From: Macrosoma leucophasiata
Lineage: Eukaryota > Arthropoda > Insecta > Lepidoptera > Hedylidae
Length of the DNA: 64,000 nt
NCBI GenBank assembly: GCA_036365455.1
Contig: JAWQUS010000020.1
Location: 1,337,001 to 1,401,000, forward strand
Direction of reading: 5' to 3'
In this document: one piece after another, positions 51,706 through 61,845 of the stretch
How positions within the stretch are numbered: the first letter of the stretch is position 1
Layout of the letters: each line of letters opens with the position of its first letter
Program-made: the position numbers and the translations under genes
Notes under the pieces: generated by a model
The model's database searches: none
The model's input: only the letters and a program-made list of their open reading frames with translations
What the model was told of the DNA's origin: nothing

Positions 51706-52300
51706 TATTTTTTTTATATCAAAGGATTGACAGACAGGCAGACGGGGAGTGGTTACCGTCGCCTATGAACATTTGTAACATCAGGGGAGAGCACTGCCAC
51801 GTGTCCAATCTGTGCGGGTGAAACTTCTCTCTTCGGCGGGTGGTACGAATGGCACCAGATCGAACAGTTCATCAAAGCATTCACCATTGTAAAGGCGGTA
51901 GAAGATGCACAGACAACCGATGTCTCTGCGCAGACTCAGATCCTCGAGTCGATCTGTGATTCCTGGGTCGTTGACGATTCGAATGGCAAGTTTTTGAATG
52001 GAGTCAAGGGGACCGAGCTGGTGTTTAGAGGCTCCCGCCCAAAGATGAGAGCAGTATTCCAAATGGGGCCTCACTTGAGCTTTATATAGCTGTAGAAGTT
52101 GCCCCGGTGTGAAATACTGCCTCGCCTTGTTTAGCACCCCGAGCTCTATATGAAACTGCACTTCATTCGAAATGTCAACACCCAGGATACCTACACTTTT
52201 ACTAATGGTGAGTTGAGTGCTCTGGAACTGTGGCGCTACAATGAATGGCATAGCTTCTCAGGGAGACCGTACGATGGTAACTAACGTACTAACGTACGGA
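51706..52300 (-). pseudogene. Jockey-like LINE carboxy-terminal fragment
   Basis: The minus frame 51781-52251 (156 codons, open) reads SVGILGVDISNEVQF, LLQLYKAQVRPHLEYCSHLW, LGPLDSIQKLAIRIVNDPG, LEDLSLRRDIGCL and FYRLYNGE, the conserved tail of jockey-type polymerase ORFs. The 3' part has CTGCCTGTCTGTC and an A-rich end near 51706. The polymerase core and endonuclease are missing. It is better preserved than the relative at 26935-27370. Confidence 0.85.
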
Positions 52301-52324
52301 TGTTGATGTTGGATCACAATTAAA

Positions 52325-52505
52325 TAATATTCAAATAACCCAAATGATGCAATAGAACTGTCTCACGTGTAGAACTAAATCGCAATCCCGTATGCCAAGT
52401 TAGTGCCACAGAAAGTTTAAGAGTGTAGTGCTTAGAATTTAATCAGTTCTAAACTACGGCGTTAAACACGTGTGGATTATTAGTGACGTAGGTACTAGGT
52501 GCAAT
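52325..52505. repeat. Local repeat G, copy 2
   Basis: See 51200-51430; about 1.1 kb apart, same orientation. Confidence 0.6.
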
Positions 52506-52518
52506 ATCCTTATGTATT

Positions 52519-52783
52519 TTTACTGATGGTAGAGCTCCAGTGACGGAGCTCGCGGGCGTAGGCACGACCGCATTACCTTATATACTTGCCGCAAAATGGA
52601 AGTGTTTAGCACTATCGTGTTCCGGTTAAGTGGTAATGTACGGTCCTGTAATTTCCGGCACAGAAGCATAAGGCCTTAGGCCTCAGGAGTGGTAACGCAT
52701 CTGTATTTTGACCTTGGTCTTTGTGTGGGTCATCACTTAACATCAATATGATGCTTATTTATCACTTCCATTAGATACATAAA

Positions 52784-52788
<5 letters not shown>
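52519..52788 (+). repeat. RepA copy with a short deletion
   Basis: TTGTGTGGGTCATCACTTAA shows loss of ~15 bp of the GTCTATAGGCTGCAG block. The tail merges into (AT)n at 52786-52808. Confidence 0.85.
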
Positions 52789-52814
<26 letters not shown>

Positions 52815-52859
52815 GTATTGTTTTCCTATATTTGGGATAGAAAAGACAATTATTACAAA

Positions 52860-53106
52860 GATTTTAACTGCCGAGTTTGTGTATATTTCAAGAACTAACT
52901 CAGTTCTGGAATACAATGTGAGATATTATGTGGATTGTTTGTGACGTATTGGATGCAGCGGTGTGCAATTTCGTCTACTACTGCTTTATTTTTAAACCGT
53001 GTCAGTAAAATACCACCATTCAAAGCTTACCCAGAATAAATAGCTTTGTATTCAGAATACACCTGACGTGATAAGATTGTGTTACGAGAAGTACTAAGTT
53101 GCAATC
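52860..53106. repeat. Local repeat G, copy 3 (rearranged)
   Basis: AACTAACTCAGTTCTGGAAT and TTGTGACGTATTGGATGCAG, then AAGTTGCAATCCCGTA at 53097-53112, cut by SINE-F. Confidence 0.55.
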
Positions 53107-53478
53107 CCGTATAATAATAATAATAATGGCAACCCGTTATACGTCCCACTGCTGGGCACGAGTCTCTCCCCTCTTTGGGGGGAGGCCTGGAGCTTACTCC
53201 ACCACGCTGCTCCAATGCAGATTGGTGGAGAAACGGGTTAGTGGTGTACCAACCCGGTGTCGGCTGTTTTTAAACCGTCCATAAGGCCTCCGACAAGGTT
53301 TAACGACTGTTATCTATCGATAGCAACCGGGACCGACGGCTTAACGTGCCCCCCGAAGCACGGAAACGCGCATTTAATTTTCCACTAGCGGTCACCCATA
53401 ATACTACCCGACCGCGCCCGTAGTGCTTAACCGAGTAGATCGCTTACAATCTACACCAGCCGCTGGGCCATGCGCGCT
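53107..53478 (-). repeat. SINE-F, full copy with 5S-like head
   Basis: 5' end at 53478 (GAAGCGCGCATGGCC on the minus strand), 5S-like part at 53388-53432, (ATT)n tail at 53110-53127. It is joined directly to a 5'-truncated RepA, so the RepA 5' half was lost at this junction. Confidence 0.85.
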
Positions 53479-53680
53479 TCACTATCGTGTTCGGTCAGGT
53501 GGTAATGTACCGCCCTGTAATTTCCGGCACAGAGGCATAACACCTTAGGCCTCAGGAGTGGTAACGCATCTGCATTTTGACCTTGGTCTTTGTGTGAGTA
53601 TCTATTGGCTGCAGTTATCACTTAACATCAATGTGAACAACATGCTTGTTTGCCACCATTGTAAAATAAAATAAAAATAC
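53479..53680 (+). repeat. RepA copy, 5'-truncated by SINE-F
   Basis: Starts CACTATCGTGTTCGG and ends CATTGTAAAATAAAATA. Confidence 0.8.
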
Positions 53681-53759
53681 AGGGGCTTTAATAATAATAT
53701 CAAAACCAATTTAAAGGTAAAATATCAAAAGTGTTGAAAATATAATTTTCGTATGCGCT

Positions 53760-54101
53760 ATTAGACGTTAACTACACAACCTACCGACGCATCAGTTGAT
53801 CCTATGTGGTAAAAAGAGAATATATAAAAATAAATAGTCACTATTTGAAGCAATACTTTTACGACACAGTCGTAAATTCCGTTAAATACTTGACAATAGC
53901 CAAGAAATGGGAAATACATTAATAATAAATTGAAAGGCGTAATTCTACGCATGACGCGTTTTACACTGCGTCCGATACACGGGAGAAAATCGTAAAATGT
54001 TCATAAATATCGTGTCATAAAAATACGTAATAAATACCTGGAGCCTGACAAATTTCTGGAATATGATTTTCGAGATAATTTTATTGCCGGAAAATAAAGG
54101 T
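53760..54101. repeat. Tandem duplicate R, copy 1
   Basis: Matches 55128-55510 over its length; the best-kept part is AATTGAAAGGCGTAATTCTA plus CGCATGACGCGTTTTAC (about 53927-53963). Continues past a RepA insertion at 54283-54350 (GCAACAAATTGATCTGTGTC). Confidence 0.7.
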
Positions 54102-54276
54102 TTTTTTTTTTTTTTTTTATTTAATGGAAGTGGTAAACAAGCATGCAGTTCACATTGATGTTAAGTAATGACTGCAGCCTATAGACACCCACACAAAGAC
54201 CAAGGTCAAAATGCAGATGCGTTACCACTCCTGAGGCCTAAGGTCTTATGCCTCTGTGCCGGAAATTACAGGGCCG
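54102..54276 (-). repeat. RepA copy inside duplicate R
   Basis: 18-T run, then the 3' two thirds of RepA; absent from the sister copy of R, so it came later than the duplication. Confidence 0.85.
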
Positions 54277-54430
54277 AAGGTATCGAATTCTTTTCTTCGA
54301 TGACTAATGCAACAAATTGATCTGTGTCGATAGCCTTGGAAATTTTTAAAAAAGCACGTCTGAACGATTTCAAATAAACTTGTTGAGATACATGGGATTA
54401 GCATTTTATTTTCGATAGACGTTAGTCTCA

Positions 54431-55127
54431 TTTTTGTTTGTATTGACTGTTCACCAAATGGGTGACCATTATTTCCTGAATTGTAATTAATATTGGGACA
54501 AAATATTACCTATATCAAAATTGCCTGAAATCGATTCGGTTATCGATTCTGAACAAAGTAGTTTCGGGTTGTACATTTAATCCTGTTACACGTTGTATTT
54601 TAATGTTTTTTTTTTATTATGTAGATCAATTAAGTTTTGATTTGGTTTTAATTTGATTTTAATTTAATTTAATTTAATTTTGATTTAATGACTTTAAAAT
54701 AAATAATTTGAAATTGGGGCATTTTTTGAATTGCCAATAATTGAAGTGTATATGATCAAGTAAAAGTTGAGTTAGATTGCTAATTATTAACTATAGGTAC
54801 TGTATAATGAAACCAGGTACGATTTTGGTGGCCCTAAATTACCCGTCTCCTTTCCGGAAAATACGTTTTCGAGTGAATTTTAGCACCGAAAAGTGAAGAT
54901 GGCGCTTTTTTTTATGTGACTGATACAGCATGTAGGTCGTCCGTATACCATTGTACATTTTTATCATGCAATCATGATCCATGCAGTGGCATACTCGCAT
55001 ATAGTTTACAAAGTTCGCATTATCCACATACCTACAACAGTATACACAGATTCCTTGATAATAATATCAGAATCCCAGTGTATTTGGCAATTTCACAAAA
55101 GTATTGAAGATACACTTTTATGTAAAA
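54431..55127. other. No gene; partial third copy of R
   Basis: 54830-54950 resembles the right part of R (CCGGAAAATACG, GTGACTGATACAGCA). ATTTA-rich tracts lie near 54650. Confidence 0.45.
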
Positions 55128-55520
55128 GCGCTGTTATTAACTGCATAACGTACTGACCACTCAGTTGATCCAACATTGTAACAGACAGAATATATTGAAA
55201 AAGATAGAAAAATTATAATATTTTTAGCAATAAAATCTTTTACGACATACACGTTAATTCCATTGAACAGTTCACAATGGCTAAGAAATATAAAATTGAA
55301 AACACATTCACAATAAAATTGAAAGGCGTAATTCTACGCATGACGTGTTTTACGCCTCGTCCGATACACGTGGAAAATCGTTAAATGTCTAGTCATAAAA
55401 TACAACAATAAAAATAGGTATCGGACAGGAGCCTGACGAATTTAAAAAATATGTTTTCTGGTGAATTTCATTGCCTGTAAATAAGTGCGACATTTTTTTT
55501 TTCTAGGTGATTGATACAAC
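55128..55520. repeat. Tandem duplicate R, copy 2
   Basis: See 53760-54101; about 1.37 kb apart, same orientation. Contains GTGATTGATACAACAAATTG at the right end. Confidence 0.7.
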
Positions 55521-55983
55521 AAATTGTTTCTCTGTCTTGATACCGGCTTTTACCTTTTTTTTAAGTTGGATTTTCCTGTCATGATAAATTTAAATACAGT
55601 GGCACACACACATTTCGTCCTAAGATTTATGTGGTTGTTGCAATTTTTTGCAATTGATATTAAAATTTTTAAACTTTGGATATGGTAAACAGAGTTGCAA
55701 TGTAGAATATACGTTCATTTAAAAATTTCAATTTTTCAAAACGTGCTCACTGCTTTATTACTTTGTTTTACCAATTTTTACGTTTAAAAAGCTGTGAAGT
55801 TGTGAAAACTAAAAACCTTTGTTCACGTGTTGTATTCCTATTTAACATGTTAAAGTTAAGCGAGAATAAAAACGAAAATGGCTTAAGAATATTCTTCTAA
55901 AACACGTACAGTTTCAAATGTTTTAGCCAATTCGAAAATACATTTTGTGTGTAATAATTGAAGTAGTCAGTACTTTGTAAAAT
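55521..55983. other. No gene recognised
   Basis: Unassigned, AT-rich. Confidence 0.45.
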
Positions 55984-56111
55984 GATTGGTAATGCATCTG
56001 CATTTTGATCTTGGTCTCTGTGTGGATGTCTATAAGCTGCAGTATGGTGACTGCAGATTAACATCAGTGTGAACTGCATGCTTGTTTGCCACTTCCATTA
56101 CATAAAAAAAA
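55984..56111 (+). repeat. RepA 3' half
   Basis: Contains a small duplication (GCTGCAGTATGGTGACTGCAG) and ends ATTACATAAAAAAAAG. Confidence 0.8.
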
Positions 56112-56588
56112 GATCATATAAATCATGGGTAATATGCTATATAATGGCAAAATTTATACCCTGTACATTTAGTACTCTTATTGATATGTATCTAACCAAT
56201 TAGTGTATTTTCCAAATTAATATTGCACACATTTTGATCACTATAACTGTTATATTGTAGAAATTTTCCTATATAGATTAAACCGAAAATTATCGACACA
56301 AAATGAGACCAACACTATATTATTATCCTTAAATAAAGATGCACATAAAAGTTAAATCCCTAATAAAAAAGCACTGAAACAAATAACTGCTGTCGTTTTC
56401 GAAAAAAATAACGATATTTAGTGTTTTTATTTAATGATTTGAACACACGCAAAACGCATATTTTTTGCGCAAAATCGCAAAATTTTGGAACAAATTTTAA
56501 CAAAATAATTTTGTGAACCATAAATTACAAATAAATTTATTGAAATCTCACTTTAGTTGAAACACATGTAAAATAAACTACAACTCAC
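56112..56588 (-). other. Dop2R intron start (minus strand)
   Basis: Begins with the donor GTGAGT (56588-56583) of the receptor exon. AT-rich, no further exon seen. Confidence 0.7.
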
Positions 56589-57092
56589 CAAATAATAAAC
56601 ACCGAACGGCATCACCACAACCGCGACCAGGAGATCAGCAACCGCCAAGCTCACAATAAAATAATTAGTCACCGTCTGCAATGTCCTCTCCCTAACCACA
56701 CTCATTATCACTAACACATTACCAAACAACGTAAAGAACGGAAAAATTAACAACAACAACGCCCAAAAGTTATACTCCGGCGCAGCGACACCGGTACTAA
56801 AACAGGAAACGTTAAAAGTACCGTTAAAAGTACAATTTGTATATACATCGTTCAACACGTCAATTGTACCGTTATGCGTGAATTCACTCGCGTTACCGTA
56901 AAAATAATCACTGAAATCCTCGACTAACATCATTACGGTTTCTTTAGTCCCATTGTAGGTACGTTTACCCCTTTTTTCTATGTCCGGAGGTCTTTTCGAC
57001 GGGTAAACGTAGGTGTAACTGTACGTGTTATAATAGTAGGGTAAGCGGGTGGTATTCATTGAGCCTAACGTCACTTGGCCCGGTTTCTTCAT
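56589..57092 (-). CDS. Dop2R: D2-like dopamine receptor, amino-terminal coding exon
   Basis: 168 codons from ATG 57090-57092 to the donor at 56588. Residues 1-106 are an extracellular tail with seven N-glycosylation sequons (Asn13, 47, 67, 74, 86, 90, 94). Transmembrane helix 1 spans about 107-131 with the class A Asn1.50 at Asn125 in FGNVLV; helix 2 spans about 143-166 with Asp2.50 at Asp153 in [35 protein letters not shown] matches insect D2-like receptors, Gi-coupled in the dopamine-sensing group. The exon ends between codons (phase 0) after VYYL, at G|GTGAGT; the frame continues only 11 codons into the intron. ATG 57057-57059 (MNTTRL) is a possible second start. Helices 3-7 lie outside what I can see. 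The exact D2-like paralogue is inferred. Confidence 0.88.
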
Positions 57093-57145
57093 GTTGTCGA
57101 TCCTTCATTTCGGTCTTTCTTTTGCGATGTTCATTTTTGGGCTAC
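57093..57145 (-). other. 5' untranslated part of the Dop2R exon
   Basis: On the minus strand a T-rich tract and CACAG (57150-57146) precede GTAGCCC, giving a good splice acceptor. The exon would then be 57145-56589 with a 53-nt leader, and further upstream untranslated exons lie elsewhere. Confidence 0.65.
57105..57134 (-). CDS. Upstream ORF of 9 codons in the Dop2R leader
   Basis: ATG at 57134-57132, nine codons, TGA at 57107-57105. Its stop overlaps a second upstream ATG (57108-57106), which opens a 26-codon frame overlapping the receptor start out of frame. Both could lower initiation at the main ATG. Inference from sequence only. Confidence 0.5.
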   Translation of the reverse strand: MNIAKERPK

Positions 57146-57296
57146 CTGTGAAAAAAGAAATTGAATGTGAATTTCTTTTGTTCTTACATTTTTTTTTGTA
57201 CGTTGTAGTTGACGGTATAGGTACCTAGTTTGCTTGGGACGGAATTCGGACATTCAAAATGTGTGCATTTCATTTTATTTCTATTATCTTGGTTCT
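57146..57296 (-). other. Intron upstream of the Dop2R coding exon
   Basis: Polypyrimidine tract and acceptor as described for the exon; no other signal. Confidence 0.5.
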
Positions 57297-57351
57297 AAAC
57301 ATCAATGTGAACTGCATGCTTGTTTGCCACTTCCATGACATTAAAAAAACA
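57297..57351 (+). repeat. RepA 3' stub
   Basis: ACATCAATGTGAACTGCATG to CATTAAAAAAAC, only the last ~55 bp. Confidence 0.7.
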
Positions 57352-57541
57352 ATAAATATATATCAATGTTCTTTCAATTTGGATTGTAAAAGAAAACCGA
57401 ATTAAAATAAAAAAAAAACATTGGAAGACTATTTTATGGCACTTCTTATGTAATATATTATTATTTAAGAAAAAAAAAACTTTACTGCGTATTTCAACAT
57501 TTTGATGTAATTTAATGGTAAGGTAATAAAACAACCGTTAA

Positions 57542-57794
57542 TTTTTTTATGTAATGAAAGTGGTAAACAAGCTTGCAGTTTACATTTATGTTAAGCGATG
57601 ACTGCAGCCTACAGACATCCACACAAAGACCATGGTCAAAATGCAGATACGTTATCACTCACGAGGCCTAAGGTTATGCCTGTGTGCCGGAAATTACAGG
57701 GCCGTACATTATCACCTGACCGGAACGTGTTCCTATGCCTAGTGCTGGTGGCACCTACGCCCCCGAACTCCGTCACTGGAGTTCTACCACCAGT
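57542..57794 (-). repeat. RepA copy with internal deletion
   Basis: Lacks ~35 bp around the TTTAGCGGCAAGTATATTAG block. Confidence 0.85.
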
Positions 57795-57812
57795 AAGTAA
57801 CATAAAACCGGT

Positions 57813-57999
57813 TTCATGGCAAACTCTTTCACAGTTTCGGCAATAAAACTCTGGAATTCGCTACCCGTGGATATAAGAAAAGCGCCTAGTAAATTCATCT
57901 TCAAACGTAAGCTCCGTGACTATTATCTTAAGATGCCTTGAGTTCTTTTCTTTACAATATTGAATTCGTCTTTCTTTTATTAAATTATTATTATGTATG

Positions 58000-58035
<36 letters not shown>

Positions 58036-58284
58036 TTATATTTAATATGTATTTATATGTGTATTTATATCATAATATATATCATTAGGCTATTTAGTTT
58101 AATGTAAGTTTATTATACTTACTGGCTTATTCTTTTCTTTCGCGAAATTTTCAATTGCACTACCATATTGACTTTTCTACACTACCTTAAGGTTGACTGG
58201 TAGAGAATGCTACCTAGCATTAAGTCCGCCTCATGTACTTTTATTGTGCTTGGAAGATTAAATAAATAAATAAATAAATAAAAA
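57813..58284 (+). pseudogene. LINE 3' end with (AAAT)n tail
   Basis: 57813-57941 encodes FMANSFTVSAIKLWNSLPVD and IRKAPSKFIFKRKLRDYYL before TGA, the carboxy terminus of a non-LTR polymerase ORF. The 3' part holds GACTGGTAGAGAATGC, ATTAAGTCCGCCTCATGTAC and (AAAT)n, a common lepidopteran LINE end. An (AT)n tract lies at about 58003-58030. Confidence 0.75.
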
Positions 58285-58704
58285 GGTGTTGGTCAAATAT
58301 GGCTTAGATTAAAACGACGATAATTTACGATTAAAAAACATTCGATCAAAGTTAAAATGACACTTGCGCCAACAAATCAAGGCACTTGTCACATCACAAT
58401 CGAATCCACCATCGCCTTCATCAATCAAACAATGCATCTTTTGAATGATGTTAGACGTCTATCATCTATCAGATCTTTTTCACCATTCGCAAGTCAATTT
58501 ACTATGATTGATAGTCCAAAGGGACCGTCGGACGCATGCTAGGCTTTCATTTTTCACGAATGTGTATCATTGATATTATATTGAATATCGCTTTTTGATA
58601 AATCAATGTGTTTTACGGCTTGAACAAAACGTTTTTAAGATTGTGTTTCATTCAATCGTATGATTTTAAAAAATGCTTGTTCCACAAGCGTAGAAAATTG
58701 TTCC
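58285..58704. other. No gene recognised
   Basis: A 61-codon plus frame at 58357-58542 has no known motif. Confidence 0.45.
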
Positions 58705-58772
58705 GCTAACAGAGAATATGTAATAGTGTCTACGCCATCGAGTGTCTATACTGGGACTCTACTAGTAGTAAA
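58705..58772 (-). repeat. Element C/RepA' junction remnant
   Basis: AGAGAATATGTAATAGTG then TCTACGCCATCGAG and GACTCTACTAGTAGTA, the same C-in-RepA' arrangement as 13029-13290 but mostly deleted. Confidence 0.5.
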
Positions 58773-59384
58773 ATTAACAGCTAAATAAATTGCACAGTTC
58801 TTTTCATAAACTACCTAATCAAACCCTTGTGCAGATCCCTAATACAGAAATAAACTCTTTATTATACAATATCCCTTTTAACGAACTTGAAATATCCTAT
58901 TGACGTAGTTTTCACGCTCTTTCCATTATAATAAAGCTTATTATTTCAGAGAGTTACCGCCAAGAAATATTAACCTTTATTACGTTTAAAATAATTTTAT
59001 GAATATCCCAATAAGATACTTGGTCAAGTTAAGGCCAACCCTAAATCACGGTGTAATTTGGGTGGTGGCATAATTACTCGTAATTGCTTTAATTAAGGGT
59101 GATATTGAGGTTTTTAGGGTTCCGTAACTCAAAAGATAAAATAAACTATAGTAAGATCACTCGTACGTACACCTCTTTTTAATTTTCTAAGAGAGAGAAA
59201 AACTCTTAGAAAAATGTTAAACTTATAATCATTCGGAGCTCTGGTTTAAATTAGCTTACAAGTTATTTGAATGCTAGAATTCAATATGTAGAAATAAGCT
59301 ATGTTAAATGATAAGACTGAGGAAACACATATTTATCGATTACCATTTAAATTAAATAAATATGGAGTTAAACTAAATAATGCT
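58773..59384. other. No gene; small GGGTTCCGTA fragment
   Basis: AGGGTTCCGTAACTCAAAAG at about 59117 resembles the left end of 46935-47570. Confidence 0.45.
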
Positions 59385-59560
59385 CCCATGAGGAATACGT
59401 CAGGGTAGCATTTTAGGGCCTTTATTGTTCTTAATATGCATAAATGATTTACCAGATATCACTAAACATTTGTGTGTTCTTTTCGCTGATGATATCTCTT
59501 TCATAGTCAATAATCGTACGGAAAATGAGCACATAGAAGAACTATATGCAACTGTCGGTA
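59385..59560 (+). pseudogene. Non-LTR reverse-transcriptase fragment
   Basis: From 59400 one frame reads QGSILGPLLFLICINDLPDI, then LCVLFADDISFIV: RT palm motifs including the FADD box. It is interrupted by a frameshift just upstream. The family differs from LINE-Z. Confidence 0.8.
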
Positions 59561-59983
59561 TTTACCGTAGCATTTGCTTGAAAATAGTTCTTTAGATATA
59601 GATTTCAGTAGAACCTATAAGAAATCCATGGTATCCATGATAACAAAGGTAATTCTTTAGATGTACGGGTACCCTGTGAGCGCTGGTTCGACTCAAACTT
59701 GGTAGGTTCTTAACGATAAAATTAACAATTAAGGTGGCTTCAAAGAACGTTAAAGTGATAATGAAAAAGCAATAAAGACTTAAGTCTTCTTTGAAATTTT
59801 CAAGTCTTTTTGGAAGGTCGAAAAATTTTGTTAGATTGTTCTTGAATGTCAATCAATCTTTGAAGGTTTCGTCGTTAAGGAAAAACGTGCTGTAGGTACC
59901 TACTTTTTCTTGTGATGCCGCGAAAAAAAATTTTATTTGAAATGTTGGGTAGTTCAAACATTTTTTATTTTTGACTAGCGTTT
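59561..59983. other. No gene recognised
   Basis: Unassigned. Confidence 0.45.
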
Positions 59984-60040
59984 GCTCGCGGTTTCGTCCG
60001 CGTGGAATTCGTAACATAACACAAACTTTCTTCACTTATT
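59984..60040 (-). mobile_element. Helitron 3' end fragment
   Basis: CTAGCGTTTGCTCGCGGTTT plus CGTCCGCGTGGA on the plus strand is the complement of the Helitron terminal region. Confidence 0.6.
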
Positions 60041-60072
60041 CAAACAAAGCGTTCGGATTTTTAAATTAAATT

Positions 60073-60172
60073 AAACGTAGCTTCACGACTGTATCCGTGA
60101 AAGGGTAGGCAGAGGAAAATGCATGCATTCAAGCATACATGCAAACATATGATTCGCCGGTTACGTTTTAAA
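60073..60172 (-). repeat. SINE-D 3' fragment
   Basis: GTAGCTTCACG, GGGTAGGCAGAGG and GCATGCATTCAAGCATACAT, all in SINE-D order on the minus strand. Confidence 0.65.
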
Positions 60173-60414
60173 TTTAAAATGTAAGAAACCTTTGAAGTTA
60201 AAAAAGTCCTCTTAAGAGTACAAAAATAAAGGGTGTTTTTTGGTATTAACTATTTTATCCAAGTATCGTAGCAGTCGTTGGAAATAGATGTCGTTAATCG
60301 TTACCGCCCATAGAGCAACACCGGAGGGGAGTAGCCATATGCAGGCTATCCCCTCTGTCAAAGTACAACCCAAATAGGCCTATACCTTTCGCCTAGATAA
60401 ATAAATAAAAAATA
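60173..60414. other. No gene recognised
   Basis: Unassigned; ends in an (AAAT)-rich tract that is the tail of SINE-M. Confidence 0.4.
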
Positions 60415-60617
60415 AATAAAATACGCTTACACTCACAGCCCCACAGTAGGTATAAACCTGTGTCGTGGGTGCCGTTGTACACATACAACATATACACAAA
60501 TACCCAGACCCGAAACAAATATCTGTAGGCCATACAAATATTTGTTCCGGTGCGGGGATCGAACCCGCGACCCTTCGAATCAAACGGTCATCTCACACCG
60601 CTGGACTAACTGGGTCG
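60415..60617 (-). repeat. SINE-M, full copy
   Basis: Best-preserved copy; head B box GGGTTCGATCCCCGC on the minus strand, tail AGCGTATTTTATTTATTTTT. Confidence 0.85.
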
Positions 60618-60884
60618 TTGTGTGCGTGAAATTGTTTCTTTATTTTGTTGAAGTCAAGGTGTGAGTTTCGTAGTAATAGACGACTTTTATAGTGTGCGTG
60701 TGTGTCGCACGCATTTCCCCCCGCAAAAAATGACAGACTGTTTTGCATCGGTAATAAACGCTATGGCTACTCCCCTCCAGTCTGCCGCGGCAGGTGGCCC
60801 GTGTTGCTCTATGTTACCGCCACTCGAATTCAATTTAATTCAAAGATTTTTTTTTGTCAGTCAGGTATGTGACATCGTTAGATT
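60618..60884. other. No gene recognised
   Basis: Contains a block similar to the complement of 26590-26640 (TTTCCCCCCGCAAAAAATGA, GGTGGCCCGTGTTGC). Confidence 0.4.
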
Positions 60885-60950
60885 AATGGTAGAGCGATTG
60901 GTGCTAATGATCCATGGGTTCAAGTTCCGCCCAATTTTTTTCTATCCATG
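60885..60950 (+). repeat. tRNA-like SINE-E variant remnant
   Basis: TAATGGTAGAGCGATTGG and ATGGGTTCAAGTTCCGCCC; too degenerate for a tRNA. Confidence 0.5.
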
Positions 60951-61055
60951 TACCCCTTACCCCATATAACAATCTTCTTCATAATATTTGTTGCGCAAGT
61001 CATTGCGTTATTGTGAAAAATAAAATGAAATTTATTTTAAAATGTTGTTAAAATG

Positions 61056-61122
61056 TATTGTGTGCGTGTGCAAGAGCGCGCGCGCTTGCGCGTGCGTGCG
61101 TGCGTGCGTGCGTGCGCGTGCG

Positions 61123-61156
<34 letters not shown>
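61056..61156. repeat. GT/GC microsatellite
   Basis: Alternating purine-pyrimidine tract: GCGCGCGC, (GTGC)n, then (GT)n of about 15 units. Open frames through it are low complexity. Confidence 0.95.
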
Positions 61157-61157
<1 letters not shown>

Positions 61158-61592
61158 GTGCGGACGTGTGTGTGCGTATTCTTCATTTTTTGCTTCATAA
61201 TTACACACTCATTCACCACTTATCAAAAAAAATACCATCAACAAAACCGTTTAAATTACCTACATACGCTATTTAAGGTAAAAGCCCCTAAAACCGGCAA
61301 TTACTGTTAGTAGCCACGCGATAGATAAGTGGCTAACGATACGGCCATAACTTAAGTAAAACTGCATTGCATTCACGTTATCGAGTAATGTAGTTTTGTT
61401 AACGACCTTTGGGTGCCATATTTGTGGCCAACAACAAATATAGTTTGGGAAATGCTGATGTGGTCACAGCTGTGAGCCTGCTAGTGTTTACTAGTTGTAT
61501 TTACTATGTGAACAAGCGGTATAAATATATTGGCTGTGCATGTCAGGTTTTAGAGAGGGATTGGCAGTATTATATTGATTATAATTTTTCAT
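61157..61592. other. No gene recognised
   Basis: Unassigned. Confidence 0.45.
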
Positions 61593-61720
61593 TTTCTTTT
61601 TTTTATGCAATGACTGCAGCCTATAGATACCCACACAATGACCAAAGGTCAAAATGTAGATGCATTGCTACTCCTGAGGTCTAAGGTGTTATGCCTCTGT
61701 GCCAGAAATTACAGGGCCGG
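61593..61720 (-). repeat. RepA copy with internal deletion
   Basis: The T-run end joins directly to CAATGACTGCAGCC, dropping ~45 bp; stops at TTACAGGGCCGG. Confidence 0.8.
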
Positions 61721-61789
61721 TTATAAATCTTGAAGAATATTACTTAATATCTTTTGTTTAATTGTGAATATAAATTTAAAGAGATTTAA

Positions 61790-61845
61790 TCAATGTGAAC
61801 TGTATGCCTGTTGACCACAATGCGGCATAAAATAAAAATTTCATT
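61790..61845 (+). repeat. RepA 3' stub
   Basis: CAATGTGAACTGTATGCCTG to GGCATAAAATAAAAA. Confidence 0.6.

Noticed and set aside
1..56588. Further dopamine-receptor exons
   Set aside because: I looked for a helix 3 block on the minus strand and recognised none; a short exon could still be missed by eye.
58357..58542. 61-codon plus ORF
   Set aside because: No motif or splice context; length expected by chance.
61037..61276. ORFs rich in Arg-Ala, Cys-Val or Thr-His
   Set aside because: Translations of the GT/GC microsatellite.
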